A program made the position numbers and the translations under genes. From positions 1 to 13,111 of the forward strand of contig DADA01000011.1 of NCBI GenBank assembly GCA_002494895.1: 13,111 bases of DNA, given 5' to 3'. Positions 12,578 through 13,111 of this stretch are shown here, piece by piece; the stretch's first letter is position 1, and each line of letters begins with the position of its first letter. The notes under the pieces were generated by a model. That model was not told the DNA's origin. It did not search any database and was given only the letters and a program-made list of their open reading frames with translations. This stretch comes from Nitrososphaera sp. UBA210. GTDB lineage: Archaea > Thermoproteota > Nitrososphaeria > Nitrososphaerales > Nitrososphaeraceae.

Positions 12578-13111
12578 ATGTCTCAAGCGCGCAAAATCCG
12601 GAGACGATCTTCTGGAGACGCGCACGAGAGCTCGCCTTTATCACCTTTGCACCCAAAAAAGAATCGTACTCGCAACAGGCAGCATCGGGTCCGCGCGCCA
12701 GAGAATACGGACGACTTGCCCGTACTTGCCCTAAACGATTTTGCAGTTGATAATGTGCTTCAGATGACTTCGCTGCCACGCCTGAATTTCCGAGCAGCCG
12801 CAAGACCACGCTTTGCCATTACTTCTCTTGCGATTTCTGTCGTCATGACGATCTTGATGGCAAGCATTTACACCAGCGTCGCACCCACAGCCTGGCAGGA
12901 CGGACTGACTTCAATGATGAATGACGTTTCGGTTCTCGGCGGCATAGGTCAGGGTGAGCGTTCAATGTTCGCAAAGGCGGATCCAGGTCCACTGTTGAGC
13001 GATTCCAATACCATAATCTCAGAGGCGACCGGCGCACTGACGCAAGTCTCGCTAGTCGCTCCGATAATTCTGCACAAGTCTGGCTCCGTTCCTGTCATCA
13101 CCAATGACGCG
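12578..13111 (+). CDS. Signal-anchored secreted or membrane protein, partial (runs off right edge)
   Basis: Function not recognised. One frame stays open from an ATG at 12578 to the window end (178 codons, no stop). Residues 1-45 are rich in Arg, Lys, His, Ser and Pro, with a basic head MSQARKIRRRSS. Residues 46-62 look ordered (DLPVLALNDFAVDNV). A basic stretch (NFRAAARPRF) is followed by a transmembrane or signal helix at ~80-98 (AITSLAISVVMTILMASIY) and then an exported part beginning APTAWQDGLTSMMND. The in-frame ATG at 12764, residue 63, is the rival start: it would give a classic signal peptide and drop the basic region. The ATG at 12578 is favoured by the openness of the frame (the nearest upstream stop is at 12515) and the TATA-like box near 12501, but the choice is uncertain. 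No domain can be named from the part visible. Confidence 0.6.
   Translation, partial: MSQARKIRRRSSGDAHESSPLSPLHPKKNRTRNRQHRVRAPENTDDLPVLALNDFAVDNVLQMTSLPRLNFRAAARPRFAITSLAISVVMTILMASIYTSVAPTAWQDGLTSMMNDVSVLGGIGQGERSMFAKADPGPLLSDSNTIISEATGALTQVSLVAPIILHKSGSVPVITNDA

Noticed and set aside
12501..12809. Minus-strand 102-aa open frame opposite the right-edge gene
   Set aside because: It has no domain or signal features, and the plus strand carries a frame that continues open through a clear transmembrane helix.

Overview
The window comes from an ammonia-oxidising thaumarchaeon, most likely of the Nitrososphaera type (soil group I.1b). The evidence is a TFIIB factor, eukaryote-type translation and RNP genes (eS8, SRP19, Gar1), archaeal ScpA/ScpB, archaeal TATA boxes, a bifunctional phosphoglucose/phosphomannose isomerase and secreted proteins with archaeal-style C-terminal anchors. 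The lineage is inferred from gene content and could not be checked by a search.

Region 1 (1-3836, all minus strand) is a housekeeping cluster read right to left: scpA, scpB, rps8e, srp19, gar1, tfb, then a small Cys-rich zinc protein that runs off the left edge. Genes are packed tightly, but several carry their own TATA box about 26 nt before the start codon. They therefore look like overlapping short transcription units, several of them leaderless, rather than one simple operon. The genes serve chromosome organisation, ribosome and SRP assembly, pseudouridylation and transcription initiation.

Region 2 (3991-5775) holds a membrane-anchored hypothetical protein, a tRNA-Arg(GCG) gene with its own TATA box, and an AT-richer segment with one six-helix membrane protein gene. 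The last 14 nt of the tRNA T-stem and acceptor region recur exactly 916 bp downstream, the signature of a tRNA-targeted integration event. A 60-aa cysteine-containing membrane protein follows on the minus strand.

Region 3 (5776-9997) concerns carbohydrate. A 674-aa secreted protein (signal peptide, LamG, Pro-rich linker, Ig/cadherin-like domain, Pro-rich linker, GH5 catalytic domain) is transcribed rightward to a probable terminator. It converges with a two-gene minus-strand operon: sugar-phosphate isomerase (PGI/PMI) followed by a sugar-1-phosphate nucleotidyltransferase. The operon probably feeds activated hexose into surface glycans, glycosylation or compatible solutes. A functional link to the GH5 protein is only positional.

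Region 4 (9998-13111) holds a 657-aa secreted beta-propeller protein with Asp-box repeats, an Ig-like domain and a C-terminal PExPxG / transmembrane / RKR tail. After a roughly 355-bp intergenic stretch comes the start of another secreted or membrane-anchored protein that is cut by the right edge.

No CRISPR array, insertion sequence, integrase gene or rRNA was seen.
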